Below, piece by piece: positions 8,688 to 18,182 of a DNA stretch of 64,000 bases. The first letter of the stretch is position 1, and every line of letters starts with the position of its first letter. The DNA comes from Streptomyces sp. P9-A2. Its GTDB lineage: Bacteria; Actinomycetota; Actinomycetes; Streptomycetales; Streptomycetaceae. A program made the translations under genes and the position numbers. The notes beneath the pieces are model-generated. The model had not been told where the DNA came from. It made no database searches and was given only the letters and a program-made list of their open reading frames with translations. The stretch spans positions 5,952,001 to 6,016,000 of the forward strand of contig NZ_JAZIFX010000001.1 in NCBI RefSeq assembly GCF_036634175.1. Reading direction: 5' to 3'.

Positions 8688-11600
8688 CTACTGCTGCGGA
8701 GGCGGCCCTTGCGGAGGAGGCGTCTGTCCGCCGCCGGGCTGACCGTGCTGATCCGGTCCACCCGACTGCGGATAGCCGTAGCCGGGCGTCTGGGGGTACG
8801 GCCGGCCCGGGGCCGGTTGCGGGTAGGGCTGACCGGGCTGCGCCGGGGGCTGACCGTGACCCGGCTGCGGGTAGGGCTGACCGGGCTGCGCGGGGGGCGG
8901 AGCGTACGGCTGCCGGCCGGGCTGCGGCTGCGGCGGAGGCTGCTGGGGAGGCGGGGCCTGCTGAGGGTGCGGTGCCTGCCGGCCCGGGTAGGGCGAGCCC
9001 GGGGCGTACTGGCCCGGGGTGTGCTGACCGGGAGCGTACTGGCCCGGCAGCGGCGGGGCGGCGACCGGCGGCGGGTTGCCGTCGGAGGTCCACAGGCCGT
9101 GCGACTGCTGGTGCCGGACGAAGTCCTCGGCGACCAGTGACGCGAGGTTGAAATACGCTTCCCGCACCTTCGGCCGCATCATGTCGAGGTCGACCTCCGC
9201 CCCGGCGGCCAGATGCTCGTCGAACGGTACGACGATCACGCCACGGCACCGTGTCCGGAAGTGCGACACGATGTCGTCGACCTTGATCATCTTGCCGGTC
9301 TCGCGCACACCCGAGATGACCGTGAGCGACCGTGAGACGAGATCCGCGTACCCATGGGCCGACAGCCAGTCCAGCGTCGTACTGGCGCTGCTCGCACCGT
9401 CCACGGACGGCGTCGAGATGATGATGAGCTGATCGGCCAGGTCCAGCACGCCGCGCATGGCGCTGTAGAGCAGACCCGTACCGGAGTCGGTCAGGATGAT
9501 CGGGTACTGCTTGCCCAGGACGTCGATCGCCCGCCGGTAGTCCTCGTCGTTGAACGTCGTCGAGACGGCGGGGTCGACGTCGTTGGCGATGATCTCCAGA
9601 CCGGAGGGCGCCTGCGAGGTGAACCGCCGGATGTCCATGTACGAGTTGAGGTGCGGGATCGCCTGCACCAGGTCACGGATGGTGGCCCCGGTCTCCCGCC
9701 GCACCCGGCGGCCGAGCGTACCGGCGTCGGGGTTGGCGTCGATCGCGAGGATCTTGTCCTGCCGCTCGGTGGCGAGCGTGGAGCCGAGCGCGGTGGTCGT
9801 GGTCGTCTTGCCGACACCGCCCTTGAGGCTGATCACGGCGATCCGGTAGCAGGACAGCACCGGAGTGCGGATCAGCTCCAGCTTCCGCTGCCGCTCGGCC
9901 TCCTCCTTCTTGCCGCCCAGCTTGAAACGCGACCCCCCTGCCGTGGGACGGCTGCTCTTGGCCTTCTGCTTCCTGCTGTTGAGCAGCCGGTCCGACGACA
10001 ATTCCACCGCCGCCGTGTAACCGAGCGGCGCGGCACCGGGGTTGGTCTGCTGCCGCTGGTCGTGCCGGATGGGCTGCGGCCAGGCGGCCCCGGTACGCGG
10101 ATCGACGGGCGGCTGCGCCTGCGGGGGATGAGGCGCGGTGTGCTGAGGCGGTACGGCAGCCTGCGGGTTCTGCGGCGGCTGGGACTGCTGGAGCGGGAAC
10201 CCCTGCTGCGGAGCCTGAGGTTGCTGCGGGTGCGGGTGTGGGGGCACTCCGGGCTGCTGTGGGTGCTCCTGCGGCGCCGGCGGCTGCTGGGGGAATCCGT
10301 AACCACTCGGCTGGGCCGGGGGAGTCGGGGTGGCCGGGGCGGGACCGGCGGGCGGGAAGCCGTAACCGGCCTGGGGGCCGGGGCCGGGGAGGGGCGCGCC
10401 CGGCTGGGGGAAGCCGTATCCGGTCTGCGGAGCCTGCGGTTGCTGCGGCTGCGGGGGCATTCCGAGCTGCTGTGGGTGCTCCTGCGGCGCCGGCGGCTGC
10501 TGCTGGGGGAATCCGTATCCGGCCTGCGGAGTGGGCGGTTGCGGCTGCTGCGTGGGCGGGGCGGGTGCCGGGTGCGGTGGCGTCGGTCCGTCCAGCGTGT
10601 TCCAGGCGGCGGGCGCGGGCTGCGGCGCCTGCGGCTGGAAGGGAGGCTGCGGCGGCTGCTGGGCAGACACGCCGGCGTCTTCCGGCCGCGCCGGTGCGGG
10701 AGCGACCGGTGCCGGGGGTGTTGCAGGAGGAGTCTGCGGCGCCTGCTGCGGCTGGGCCGGCCACTGGCTCGCAGGCGCCGGTGCGACGGGGTGCGACGGG
10801 GGCGGCACGACCGGCGGCGCCGGGGGAGTCCAGGCCACCGAGGCCGAGGTGCCGGACGAGGCAGGTACGGAGTCCTCAGGCGCGCGGGGCGCGCCGGTCG
10901 CGCTGGCCGCGGAGAGCACCGCGTCGGCCACAGGTTCGTCGCTCACCGGCTTCGCGTCCCCGGGCTCGGGCGCTTCCGCCTCGGCCCCGGGTTCCGTCCC
11001 CGGCTTGCCGAAGTCGTCGTTCGTGGCGTGCTCGTCGCCTTCGTCGGCCTTCGCAGACGATTCGGAGGCGTCGGCGATGTCGGTGTCCCCGTCCTCGGCG
11101 CCGTCAGCAGCGAAGGGGGCGGAGGCAACGGCGGGCTCGTCGTCCTGGACGTCGTCCCTGAGTTCGTCCGTGTCTCCGGCGGGCTCGTCGTCGCCGGTCA
11201 GGCCATGTTCACCGGCGGGCTCCGACCGCGTTTCCGGCCCCGCGTCCGCCTCGGGCGCGGCTTCGGCCTCGGCCTCACGGCTCTGGATCTCCTGCTTCAG
11301 CGCGGCGGCGGAGAGGCGGATGGTGGCACCGCTCTCGAGGTCACCGCTGCCGGAGTCCCGGCCGAACCCGCTGACCGGAAGATCCGGCACAGCCGCAGGA
11401 GGAACAACAGAGCCCGGCTCGGGCGTGGGAGCCGACTGCGGCTCCGGCTCGAACCCGCTGCCCATCGGGAGCCGTGGCACGGCTCCCGGCCCCCCGGACG
11501 GAGGAGCCGGCGGCGTGAACGGCGCGCCCGGCGCGGGCGCGGGCGGTGCAAAGGGCGCGCCCGGCGCGGGCGCGGGCGGAGCGAAAGGCGCCCCTGATGA

Positions 11601-11915
11601 CGGCGCCGGAGGGGACGAAGGCCCCGGAGCACCGACCGCGTGCGGCGGCGGAGTCAACCCGGGCAACGGCGGAACAGGCCCTGGGGAAGCGGGAGGAGAG
11701 TACGAGGTGCCGGCCCTCGAATCCGCCCCCGCCTCCGTCCTCGCCCCTGACTCCGGCTTCGGCTCATAACTCCCCGAAGCGTTCTGCGTGTACCAGGCCG
11801 GCGGCGCGTAGTCGATGGTGAACTCGCCCGTCGTCTCGACGGCGGACTCCGCATCGGGCTGGCCATCGCCGGGTGTCGCCCAGCCCCCGTGCGTCCCGTC
11901 CCGATCGCTGCTCAC
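8688..11915 (-). CDS. EspI-like MinD/ParA-family ATPase with long proline-rich arms (type VII secretion locus)
   Basis: A 1075-residue protein in three parts. Residues 1 to about 650 are low-complexity, rich in Pro, Ala, Gln and acidic residues, with repeated units such as [11 protein letters not shown] and two copies of [11 protein letters not shown] among several GYGFP motifs. A MinD/ParA-type ATPase domain follows (about 685-950): deviant Walker [10 protein letters not shown] at residues 698-706, then the ILAIDANPD strand. The last ~120 residues are again Pro/Gln/Gly repeats ([18 protein letters not shown]). This layout matches mycobacterial EspI, an ESX-1-associated ATPase. It starts at GTG 11915 with a perfect AGGAGG before it. 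It is probably a cytoplasmic regulator or assembly factor; the exact role is inferred. Slippage-prone repeats may vary between strains. Confidence 0.82.
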   Translation of the reverse strand: MSSDRDGTHGGWATPGDGQPDAESAVETTGEFTIDYAPPAWYTQNASGSYEPKPESGARTEAGADSRAGTSYSPPASPGPVPPLPGLTPPPHAVGAPGPSSPPAPSSGAPFAPPAPAPGAPFAPPAPAPGAPFTPPAPPSGGPGAVPRLPMGSGFEPEPQSAPTPEPGSVVPPAAVPDLPVSGFGRDSGSGDLESGATIRLSAAALKQEIQSREAEAEAAPEADAGPETRSEPAGEHGLTGDDEPAGDTDELRDDVQDDEPAVASAPFAADGAEDGDTDIADASESSAKADEGDEHATNDDFGKPGTEPGAEAEAPEPGDAKPVSDEPVADAVLSAASATGAPRAPEDSVPASSGTSASVAWTPPAPPVVPPPSHPVAPAPASQWPAQPQQAPQTPPATPPAPVAPAPARPEDAGVSAQQPPQPPFQPQAPQPAPAAWNTLDGPTPPHPAPAPPTQQPQPPTPQAGYGFPQQQPPAPQEHPQQLGMPPQPQQPQAPQTGYGFPQPGAPLPGPGPQAGYGFPPAGPAPATPTPPAQPSGYGFPQQPPAPQEHPQQPGVPPHPHPQQPQAPQQGFPLQQSQPPQNPQAAVPPQHTAPHPPQAQPPVDPRTGAAWPQPIRHDQRQQTNPGAAPLGYTAAVELSSDRLLNSRKQKAKSSRPTAGGSRFKLGGKKEEAERQRKLELIRTPVLSCYRIAVISLKGGVGKTTTTTALGSTLATERQDKILAIDANPDAGTLGRRVRRETGATIRDLVQAIPHLNSYMDIRRFTSQAPSGLEIIANDVDPAVSTTFNDEDYRRAIDVLGKQYPIILTDSGTGLLYSAMRGVLDLADQLIIISTPSVDGASSASTTLDWLSAHGYADLVSRSLTVISGVRETGKMIKVDDIVSHFRTRCRGVIVVPFDEHLAAGAEVDLDMMRPKVREAYFNLASLVAEDFVRHQQSHGLWTSDGNPPPVAAPPLPGQYAPGQHTPGQYAPGSPYPGRQAPHPQQAPPPQQPPPQPQPGRQPYAPPPAQPGQPYPQPGHGQPPAQPGQPYPQPAPGRPYPQTPGYGYPQSGGPDQHGQPGGGQTPPPQGPPPQQ

Positions 11916-12267
11916 AGTTCCTCCTGGTGTGGTCGAACATCCTCACGCCGTGCTGAGGCGACCTTTTCTTGTCGTCCAGACTTGTCCGAGGCCGTTTGAG
12001 GGCGCTGCGAGTTCGTCCGATTCACGGCCGTCCGACCCACCGGCTCCCCTGGGGACACCGACGCCCGGTCCCAGCCTAATCGTCGATGTCGGCACACCGG
12101 CAGGCCCGTCCGCCGCTCAGTACACGTCCGTTCCGTCACGGCCTGGCCGGCGGCATCACCATGTCCGCGGGCGCGCCGGACAACGCTTCGCATGCCAAGG
12201 CGAGTTCCGCGCCGAAGAAGGGACGCACCGAAACACTCCGCTCATGTGCCGTCGAGCGGCCGCGCCT
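11916..12267. other. Intergenic region upstream of the EspI-like gene
   Basis: This 352-base gap separates the small EccE-linked gene from the EspI-like gene on the same strand. It contains the ribosome binding site AGGAGG of the latter and is long enough for its own promoter. I see no convincing coding sequence or strong hairpin in it; open frames here have no family-like features. Confidence 0.5.
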
Positions 12268-13080
12268 TCAGTCCATTCGTCGCGGCGTACCCAGCAACCC
12301 GAGCTCGGTGTCCGTCGGCTGGGTCATCACGTACTGCCGATCGCGGTCGGCACACCAGAGAGTGACGCCGTCCGCGAGGGTCGGCAACGCGTCCACGTCA
12401 CCCCTGGGCAAGGCCATCGAGCGGCCCAACTCCCCCGCCTCGTCCGGCGATATCCGCTGCACGCCCACAAGGCGCGCCTGCCGGATCAGCCGGGGCGCGA
12501 CGGGGCTGAGATAGGGCAGAAGCGTCAGCACCGACTTCCAGGGCCCGGAGACCACGCGTCCCCGCGGCGGCCGCATGCCGCAGTCGCGCACCACCAGCAC
12601 CGGCATGCCGGCCGAGGCACCCAGGGGCGGTACCCGCCCCACGTCGTAGACCGCGAGCCCGTTCTGACCGCCGCCCATGGCGTGGACCAGCTGCGCCCAC
12701 GCCTGCGCCCGCCCGGTCTCCACGGCCACCCGCGCGCCGATCGCCGCGGCCCGCAGCGCGAACACCTGGGCCGTCCACAGACCGCCGATGAGCACGACCT
12801 CGTACGGCGTGGGCCGGTTCAGCCCCAACACCGCCGCCTGTCCCTCGGCGTCCACCCCGATGACGACCCCGTCGTCCCCGATGGGCAGTGACAGTGTGTC
12901 CACGCCCGCCGCGGACAGGATGTGGCGGCCGTGGCGTGGGCCGAGCAGACCGAAACCGGCGCGCAGCAGGCCGCGCGCCCGCCGGGCCACCGGCGGCTGC
13001 GCACCGGCCGATGAGTCCGCGGCCCCCGGCACGCCGTACCCGTCCGGCCCGTCAACGGTCCGTGTCGTCATGGCGGTCAT
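12268..13080 (-). CDS. Conserved protein of unknown function coupled to eccE
   Basis: A 270-residue protein not recognised as a named family. The start ATG at 13080 overlaps the eccE stop (ATGA), so it should be made together with EccE; the open frame running upstream of it lies over eccE and is not real. After a 30-residue polar start comes RRARGLLRAGFGLLGPRHGRH, then mixed alpha/beta sequence with hydrophobic strands (VVLIGGLWTAQVFALRAAAIGA, GMPVLVVRDCG). There is no signal peptide and no strong membrane helix. From its position it is probably a cytoplasmic accessory factor of the secretion machine. A degenerate nucleotide-binding fold is possible but no P-loop is present. Confidence 0.8.
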   Translation of the reverse strand: MTAMTTRTVDGPDGYGVPGAADSSAGAQPPVARRARGLLRAGFGLLGPRHGRHILSAAGVDTLSLPIGDDGVVIGVDAEGQAAVLGLNRPTPYEVVLIGGLWTAQVFALRAAAIGARVAVETGRAQAWAQLVHAMGGGQNGLAVYDVGRVPPLGASAGMPVLVVRDCGMRPPRGRVVSGPWKSVLTLLPYLSPVAPRLIRQARLVGVQRISPDEAGELGRSMALPRGDVDALPTLADGVTLWCADRDRQYVMTQPTDTELGLLGTPRRMD

Positions 13081-14408
13081 CGAACACCTCCGAGGGGCAG
13101 AGTGGCGAGCACGCCCGGCAGTTGTTCCCGGTCGAGCCGCGTCAGCGCGGCGCCGGCCTCCCGCGCGGCACTCTCCAACGCATGCCGTGCTTCGGTCAGT
13201 TCCTCGGAGCTGCGCCCGGTGACCCGCAGATGGCCCCGCAGCGACATCTCCTGCCGGTCCGCCCGGTCCGCGCGCGCGAGGGTGAGGCTGACCGTGGTGG
13301 CGAGCGCGGGAACCGCCGTGACCCGCGCGACGAACTGGGCCAGGGAGATCCCGCGGTCGCCGCCCAGGTGAGGCCATCTGCGGATCCAGTACGTGGTGTG
13401 CCTGCGGTTGTCGCAGCGCCAGCTCCGGCCGGACTCCTCGGTGCGTCTCTCCTGCCGGTTCACCCGCCCCGCCTCGGCCGTCACCAGCGGGTTGGCACAG
13501 GCCGACGTGGCGATGGCCGACGTCAGCTCTTCCTCGTCGAGCACCGTGGCGCGGAACCCGGCGCCGGCCAGCCTGCTGACGAGGTGGTCGGCGACCCGCA
13601 CGACGCACTTCTGCGCGCCGACCAAGCCGCCGCCCCGGGCCGCCACGGCCTCCGGACACAGCTCCGGGGCGACCTTCAGCGCGATCCAGGTGATCCGTAC
13701 CGCGGGAGCGCCGGTCTGCTCCTGCAACGGCGCGTAGTTGCTGACGGCCACGGACTGACGCGGCAAGTGCAGCGCGGGCGCGGGCTGCGTGTGCAGCACG
13801 ATCTGCGCCGACTCCAGGAGGATTCCGTCCACCTCGAGCGCGTCCCGCACCAGGGCCAGCGGCAGCGGCCGCCGGCTCCGCTCGGCGCGCAGGGCGGTGG
13901 CGTCCCCCTCCACCTGCACCACCGCGGTGACGAAGGTGCCGTCCCCGACGATGCCGACGGGCCGCCGCTCCCGGCCGCCGTACGCGTACGTGCGCAGGCT
14001 CGGATCGCACTCCAGGGCCGGGGCGAGTCCCGGCTCGGTGCCGGGCGCTGCCACCAGCTCCGGTGCGCGCTTCTGCCGGACGCGCAGGGCCCGTGCCGTG
14101 GCGACCCATTCGGGCAGGGAGCGGCCCCGGCGACGTACGAAGGCCGGCAGGACCAACGCGACGGCGACAACGGCGGCGGGCACCAGTGCCACGGTGCCGA
14201 GGGCCCACCCGGTGAGGAGGACGGCGGCCGCGAGCTCCAGCAGGACGATCCGTTGCAGCTGGAACGAACCCGGCCGCCCCGCACGCAGCCTGAGATGGAG
14301 ACCGCCTTGCGCGGACGGCTGCCGCGTCGCCCGCGGCCCCGGCCCTCGCCCGGCGGAGCCGCGGGCCCCCGTTCGGTCACGGCTCGATGCCCGCGTTCCG
14401 GAAACCAT
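13077..14408 (-). CDS. eccE: Type VII secretion protein EccE
   Basis: Peripheral core component of the ESX-type membrane complex. In 443 residues, an Arg/Gly-rich N-terminal tail is followed by two close membrane segments (IVLLELAAAVLLTGWALGTV and VPAAVVAVALVLPAFVRRR, about residues 66-105), then a soluble domain of the EccE family with repeated alternating strands and the ending EQLPGVLATLPLGGVR. I chose ATG 14408; GTG 14411 one codon earlier is equally possible, since a GGGGGA stretch lies just before both. The frame stays open to 14651 but that part overlaps the promoter region of eccB. It is divergent from eccB and coupled to the next gene. Confidence 0.85.
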   Translation of the reverse strand: MVSGTRASSRDRTGARGSAGRGPGPRATRQPSAQGGLHLRLRAGRPGSFQLQRIVLLELAAAVLLTGWALGTVALVPAAVVAVALVLPAFVRRRGRSLPEWVATARALRVRQKRAPELVAAPGTEPGLAPALECDPSLRTYAYGGRERRPVGIVGDGTFVTAVVQVEGDATALRAERSRRPLPLALVRDALEVDGILLESAQIVLHTQPAPALHLPRQSVAVSNYAPLQEQTGAPAVRITWIALKVAPELCPEAVAARGGGLVGAQKCVVRVADHLVSRLAGAGFRATVLDEEELTSAIATSACANPLVTAEAGRVNRQERRTEESGRSWRCDNRRHTTYWIRRWPHLGGDRGISLAQFVARVTAVPALATTVSLTLARADRADRQEMSLRGHLRVTGRSSEELTEARHALESAAREAGAALTRLDREQLPGVLATLPLGGVR

Positions 14409-14657
14409 CACTCCATCCCCCCCCGATTCGCCCACAACTCGCTGAAACTCCGGAATCGCACCAGGCCCCGAAGGGCCCAGGCACCCTACCCGGCCCTCAA
14501 CTCCCCCCTCACACCAGGCATAGTAGGGGCCGCGTCCGACACCCGCGGGCAGGGGACGGTGATCCCCGGCGTTGCCCAGATGCACACGGGCGCACGCGGA
14601 CGCACACGGGCGGGACGCGGACGCACACGGGCGGGACACGGGGAGAGACACTCACCA
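14409..14657. promoter_or_regulatory. Divergent promoter region between eccE and eccB, with short tandem repeats
   Basis: This 249-base segment must hold the promoters for both the leftward eccE and the rightward eccB units. At 14583-14642 it has about three imperfect copies of a ~21-base unit built on CACACGGGCGGGACGCGGACG, just before the eccB start. The repeats could be a regulator binding array or simple slippage. No -10/-35 pair is certain. Confidence 0.55.
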
Positions 14658-16193
14658 ATGGCATCTCGGCGGGATCAACTCAACGCCTACACCTTCGCGA
14701 AGCGCCGCTTGCTCGCGGCCTTCGTCCAGTCGTTCCCGCACGGCTCCGAGGAAGGTGCGCCGCGCCCCCTGCGGGGCGTGGTGCCCGGACTCGTCATCGG
14801 CGTGATCGTCATGGCCGTGTTCGGCGCCTGGGGCATGTTCAAGCCCACCGCGCCCAAGGGCTGGGACACTCCGAACGAGAAGGTGATCATCGCCGGCAAG
14901 TCGACCACCCGGTACGTCGTCCTGAAGACCGGCGACGAGACCCAGCTGCACCCCGTGCTCAACATGGCGTCCGCCAAGCTCCTCCTCGCCCCCGGAAAGG
15001 GCGACGTCGTCACCGTGAGCGAGTCGCTCCTGGACAGCGGCAGGATCCCGCACGGCCTCACCATCGGCATCCCGTACGCCCCCGACCGCCTGCCCTCCGA
15101 GGAGGAGGCGGGCGCCGCCAAGCGGTGGGTGGTCTGTGAGCGTCCGAGCGCGGGCGGCCGGTCCATCCAGAAGGCCGCGCTGGTCCTCGCCGACCGCGAG
15201 AGGAAACTGACCGAGGGCAAGCAGAAGCTGACCGGCGGCGAACTGCTCTACGTGGTGGCACCCGACGGCAAGCGTTTCATCGTGGACTCGGGCGGTACGG
15301 CGTATCAGGTCGACGGGGTGGACACCGGTGCCGACCTGGAGTTGCTGCTGCGCACGGTCGTCGGCTCCGGGCGCGAGCCCCAGCGGGTGTCCCGGGAATG
15401 GCTGGCGGCCCTCCACCAGGGAGACCCGATCACCTTCCCGGACATCGGGAGCACGCCCGGCGCACCCGCGAACGCCCCCGGCCGGCTCGGCGAGTCGGCC
15501 GACAAGGTCGGCACGGTGCTCAAGGCGTTCGACAACAACAAGGAGCAGCACTACGTCGTGCTGCCCGGCCGGGTCGCCCCGGTGTCCGCCTTCGTCGCCC
15601 AGCTCCTGCTGTTCAGCAAGGACCTGGCTCAGGTCGGACAGGCCGGTCAGGCACTGGACATGAGCCCCGGGGCGATCGTCCCGGGCGAGCCCTTCGGCAC
15701 CGAGCACGACTGGCCGACCGGCACCCCCGAGGCGGTCAACTCGGCGTCGGACACCAAGGGCAGCCGCAACACGGTCTGCACCGTCCTGCGCGGTGTCGAC
15801 GGCAAGGGCGCCACCACCCTCAGCACCTGGGCGGGCACCGACTTCCCGGCCGACCTCCCCGCCGGTTCCTCCAGCGCCTACGTCACGCCCGGCTCCGGTC
15901 AGCTCTACCGCCAGTTCAAGGGCGCGGAGACGAAGGCGGGCCCCGTCTTCCTGGTCACCGACACCGGCCTGCGCTACGTCCTGCAGTCCAACGCGGACAG
16001 CGCCACCGACGACGTCGGGATCGGCATGTCGGCCGAGGAGAGGAAGCAGTTGGAGCAGGAGGCCCAGCAGGCCCAGACACGCCTGGGCTACGCCGACGTG
16101 GCCCCCGCGCCCATTCCCGCCGCCTGGTCCGCGTTCCTCCCCACGGGCCCCCGCCTATCCACGGCCGCGGCACGCCAGCCGCAGGGCTCGTAA
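14658..16193 (+). CDS. eccB: Type VII secretion protein EccB
   Basis: Membrane-anchored core subunit with a large extracytoplasmic domain, 511 residues. The family N-terminus MASRRDQLNAYTFAKRRL is clear, with a single membrane helix at about residues 42-62 (VVPGLVIGVIVMAVFGAWGMF). The rest is the repeat-rich outer domain, including the conserved KSTTRYVVLKTGDETQLHPVLN and LLYVVAPDGKRFIVD. It ends in a helical, Ala/Pro-rich tail. I chose ATG 14658 because the protein then begins exactly as EccB does; the frame is open far upstream only because it lies antisense to eccE. It is followed 18 bases later by mycP1 in the same direction. Confidence 0.95.
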   Translation: MASRRDQLNAYTFAKRRLLAAFVQSFPHGSEEGAPRPLRGVVPGLVIGVIVMAVFGAWGMFKPTAPKGWDTPNEKVIIAGKSTTRYVVLKTGDETQLHPVLNMASAKLLLAPGKGDVVTVSESLLDSGRIPHGLTIGIPYAPDRLPSEEEAGAAKRWVVCERPSAGGRSIQKAALVLADRERKLTEGKQKLTGGELLYVVAPDGKRFIVDSGGTAYQVDGVDTGADLELLLRTVVGSGREPQRVSREWLAALHQGDPITFPDIGSTPGAPANAPGRLGESADKVGTVLKAFDNNKEQHYVVLPGRVAPVSAFVAQLLLFSKDLAQVGQAGQALDMSPGAIVPGEPFGTEHDWPTGTPEAVNSASDTKGSRNTVCTVLRGVDGKGATTLSTWAGTDFPADLPAGSSSAYVTPGSGQLYRQFKGAETKAGPVFLVTDTGLRYVLQSNADSATDDVGIGMSAEERKQLEQEAQQAQTRLGYADVAPAPIPAAWSAFLPTGPRLSTAAARQPQGS

Positions 16194-16211
16194 CGGAGGA
16201 CACCACCCACC

Positions 16212-17489
16212 ATGCGACGCAAGCGCCCCCGCCCCCTGCCTCTCCCTCTTCCGACGGCAGCCGCCGCGACCCTGATGACGGCGGCCTGCCTGGCCATCGC
16301 ACCCCCGGCCGCCGCGGAGGACTCCTTCTCCGGCCAGTGCGAATACCCCAACGCCACCTACCCGGGCCGCCCTTGGTCCCTCCAACGCGTCCAACTCGAC
16401 GAGTTGTGGAGCGAGTCCAGGGGCAAGGGCGTAAGGGTCGCCGTCATCGACACCGGCGTCGACGTGAAGAACCCGCAGCTGAAGAACGCGGTGGACGTGA
16501 AGAGCGGCCACAACTTCCTGCCCAAGGGCCTCAAGGACGAGAACGGCGACCCCATCGACCGGGGCAACGAGAACGGCACCACCGACACCGTCGGCCACGG
16601 CACCAAGGTCGCCGGCATCATCGCCGCCCGGCCCGCCGCCGGGACCGGCTTCGTGGGCCTGGCCCCCGAGGCGACCATCATCCCGATCCAGCAGAACGAC
16701 GCGGAGGGCCACGGCGACACCGACACCCTCGCCGCCTCGATCAGCTACGCCGTCCAGGCCGGTGCGCACGTCATCAACATCTCCCAGGACACCGCGGGCG
16801 CAGTCGAACCGGACCCGAAGCTGGAAGCGGCGGTCAAGGAGGCCCTGGGCCAGGGGATCGTCATCGTCGCATCGGCGGGCAACGGCGGACTCGGCGGCAA
16901 CACCAAGGAGACCTACCCCGCCTCCTACGAGGGCGTCCTCGCCGTCGCCGCCTCCGACCGCAACAACGAACGCGCGTCCTTCTCACAGTCCGGCGACTTC
17001 GTCGACGTGGCGGCCCCGGGCGTCGACATCATCTCCACCGTTCCCCGCGGCGGCCACTGCTCCGACAACGGCACCAGCTTCTCCGCGCCGTACGTCGCGG
17101 GCATCGCTGCGCTCATCAAGGCCGAGCACCCCACCTGGACCCCACGCCAGATCGTCGCCCAGATCGAACAGACCGCGGAACGCACCATCGCCGGCCACGA
17201 CCGCCTGGTCGGCTGGGGAGTGGTGGACCCGGTCCGCGCGCTGACGGAGGACGACCGGCCGATCGAGTCTCCCAGTCCCGACGAAGGCTTGACCAAGGCC
17301 GAGGCGCCTGCCGCGGCGAAGCTCCCGCTCGGCGAAACCGCCGACGAACGCAACGCCCGCCTCGCGACCTACGTCGCCGTCGGCGCGGCGGTCCTGGTGG
17401 CAGGACTGGGCGGAACGGCGGTGGCGATCCGGGACGCACGCCGACGGCCCCGGCCGGCGGACGTTCGCAGGGACCACACTGCAATGTGA
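16212..17489 (+). CDS. mycP: Type VII secretion-associated serine protease mycosin (MycP), copy 1
   Basis: Membrane-anchored subtilisin-like protease of the secretion complex. In 425 residues, a Sec signal peptide (to about the AAA at 35) precedes the S8 protease domain with the triad Asp80 (VIDTGVD), His129 (GHGTKVAG) and Ser289 (GTSFSAP), plus Asn224 for the oxyanion hole. Cys43 and Cys283 may form the disulfide seen in mycosins. A C-terminal helix (YVAVGAAVLVAGLGGTAVAI) ends in Arg residues, giving the usual tail anchor. GGAGG follows the eccB stop. All catalytic residues are present, so it should be active. A second mycosin is encoded at 19966-21252. Confidence 0.94.
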   Translation: MRRKRPRPLPLPLPTAAAATLMTAACLAIAPPAAAEDSFSGQCEYPNATYPGRPWSLQRVQLDELWSESRGKGVRVAVIDTGVDVKNPQLKNAVDVKSGHNFLPKGLKDENGDPIDRGNENGTTDTVGHGTKVAGIIAARPAAGTGFVGLAPEATIIPIQQNDAEGHGDTDTLAASISYAVQAGAHVINISQDTAGAVEPDPKLEAAVKEALGQGIVIVASAGNGGLGGNTKETYPASYEGVLAVAASDRNNERASFSQSGDFVDVAAPGVDIISTVPRGGHCSDNGTSFSAPYVAGIAALIKAEHPTWTPRQIVAQIEQTAERTIAGHDRLVGWGVVDPVRALTEDDRPIESPSPDEGLTKAEAPAAAKLPLGETADERNARLATYVAVGAAVLVAGLGGTAVAIRDARRRPRPADVRRDHTAM

Positions 17490-17744
17490 GAAAGACCGCT
17501 GGACCACGGTCGGGGTGCCCGTGACCGAAGTGGTAGCCGTATTGTCCGGTGAATGACGGATGAGGGTCTACTCAGTGTCAGCACCGCGACTGGATATGGC
17601 AGTTGGGACTGTCGGTGCGGATCACTAGAGTGGTTCCGTTGTGAATCCGTTGTGGTTGCGGTCGTGATCACCGCAAGCGCGTCAGCTGTCAGGTGACGTG
17701 CGCGGATCAGGCCACAGCACGGGGAGAACGGGGAGGAAAGCGGA

Positions 17745-18182
17745 GTGCTTCCTGCATACGGGGGCGGAGGCGCGGCGGATCTGCGCCGCGGTGTGATGGC
17801 GTTGTCGACGTTCAAGAAGCGGGTGGACGACCTGCTTTCCACCTTCGAGGAATCGCCGGGCGGCCCGTCGAAGATCCGGGCCCACAGCCTGCCGGAGACG
17901 GCCTTCGGCAGCGGCGCCTTCCCGGAGGGCAAGATGCTCCACCTGGAGTACGAGCGCGTCCACGAGCGCATCACCGCCCTCTCCAAGTCGCTGGGACTCC
18001 AACTGGAGGCCATGCAGATCGCCGTACACGGCGTGGACGTCACCTTCGACAACCTCGAAGAGGAACAACGTCAGCGGTTCCACGACATCCGGCTCGAGGT
18101 CAACCAGACGCGAGAAGAGATGCTCAACCAGCACAACAAGCGGGACAACCGCGCTGGCCAGACCGACACGGGGTACTCATGA
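17745..18182 (+). CDS. Small helical ESX-like partner of the PPE-like protein
   Basis: 145 residues, GTG start at 17745 with GGAGG nine bases before it. The N-terminus has a Gly-rich stretch (YGGGGAADLRRGV), and the rest is two long amphipathic helices (FKKRVDDLLSTFEE and a long helical stretch from about 70 to 135), like PE/WXG-type proteins but without a WxG turn. Its stop overlaps the start of the PPE-like gene (ATGA), so the two are translated together and probably form a pair, as PE and PPE proteins do. The 255 bases upstream, after mycP1, probably hold a separate promoter. The assignment to the PE-like class is inference. Confidence 0.75.
   Translation: MLPAYGGGGAADLRRGVMALSTFKKRVDDLLSTFEESPGGPSKIRAHSLPETAFGSGAFPEGKMLHLEYERVHERITALSKSLGLQLEAMQIAVHGVDVTFDNLEEEQRQRFHDIRLEVNQTREEMLNQHNKRDNRAGQTDTGYS

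Noticed and set aside
8700..11700. Dense short repeats that could be an intergenic satellite
   Set aside because: They are in frame with an intact ATPase gene and encode Pro/Gln repeats, so they are explained by the EspI-like protein.
11912..12193. A 93-codon frame upstream of the EspI-like gene
   Set aside because: Arg-rich, no motif, no binding site; it overlaps the promoter and ribosome binding region of the real gene.
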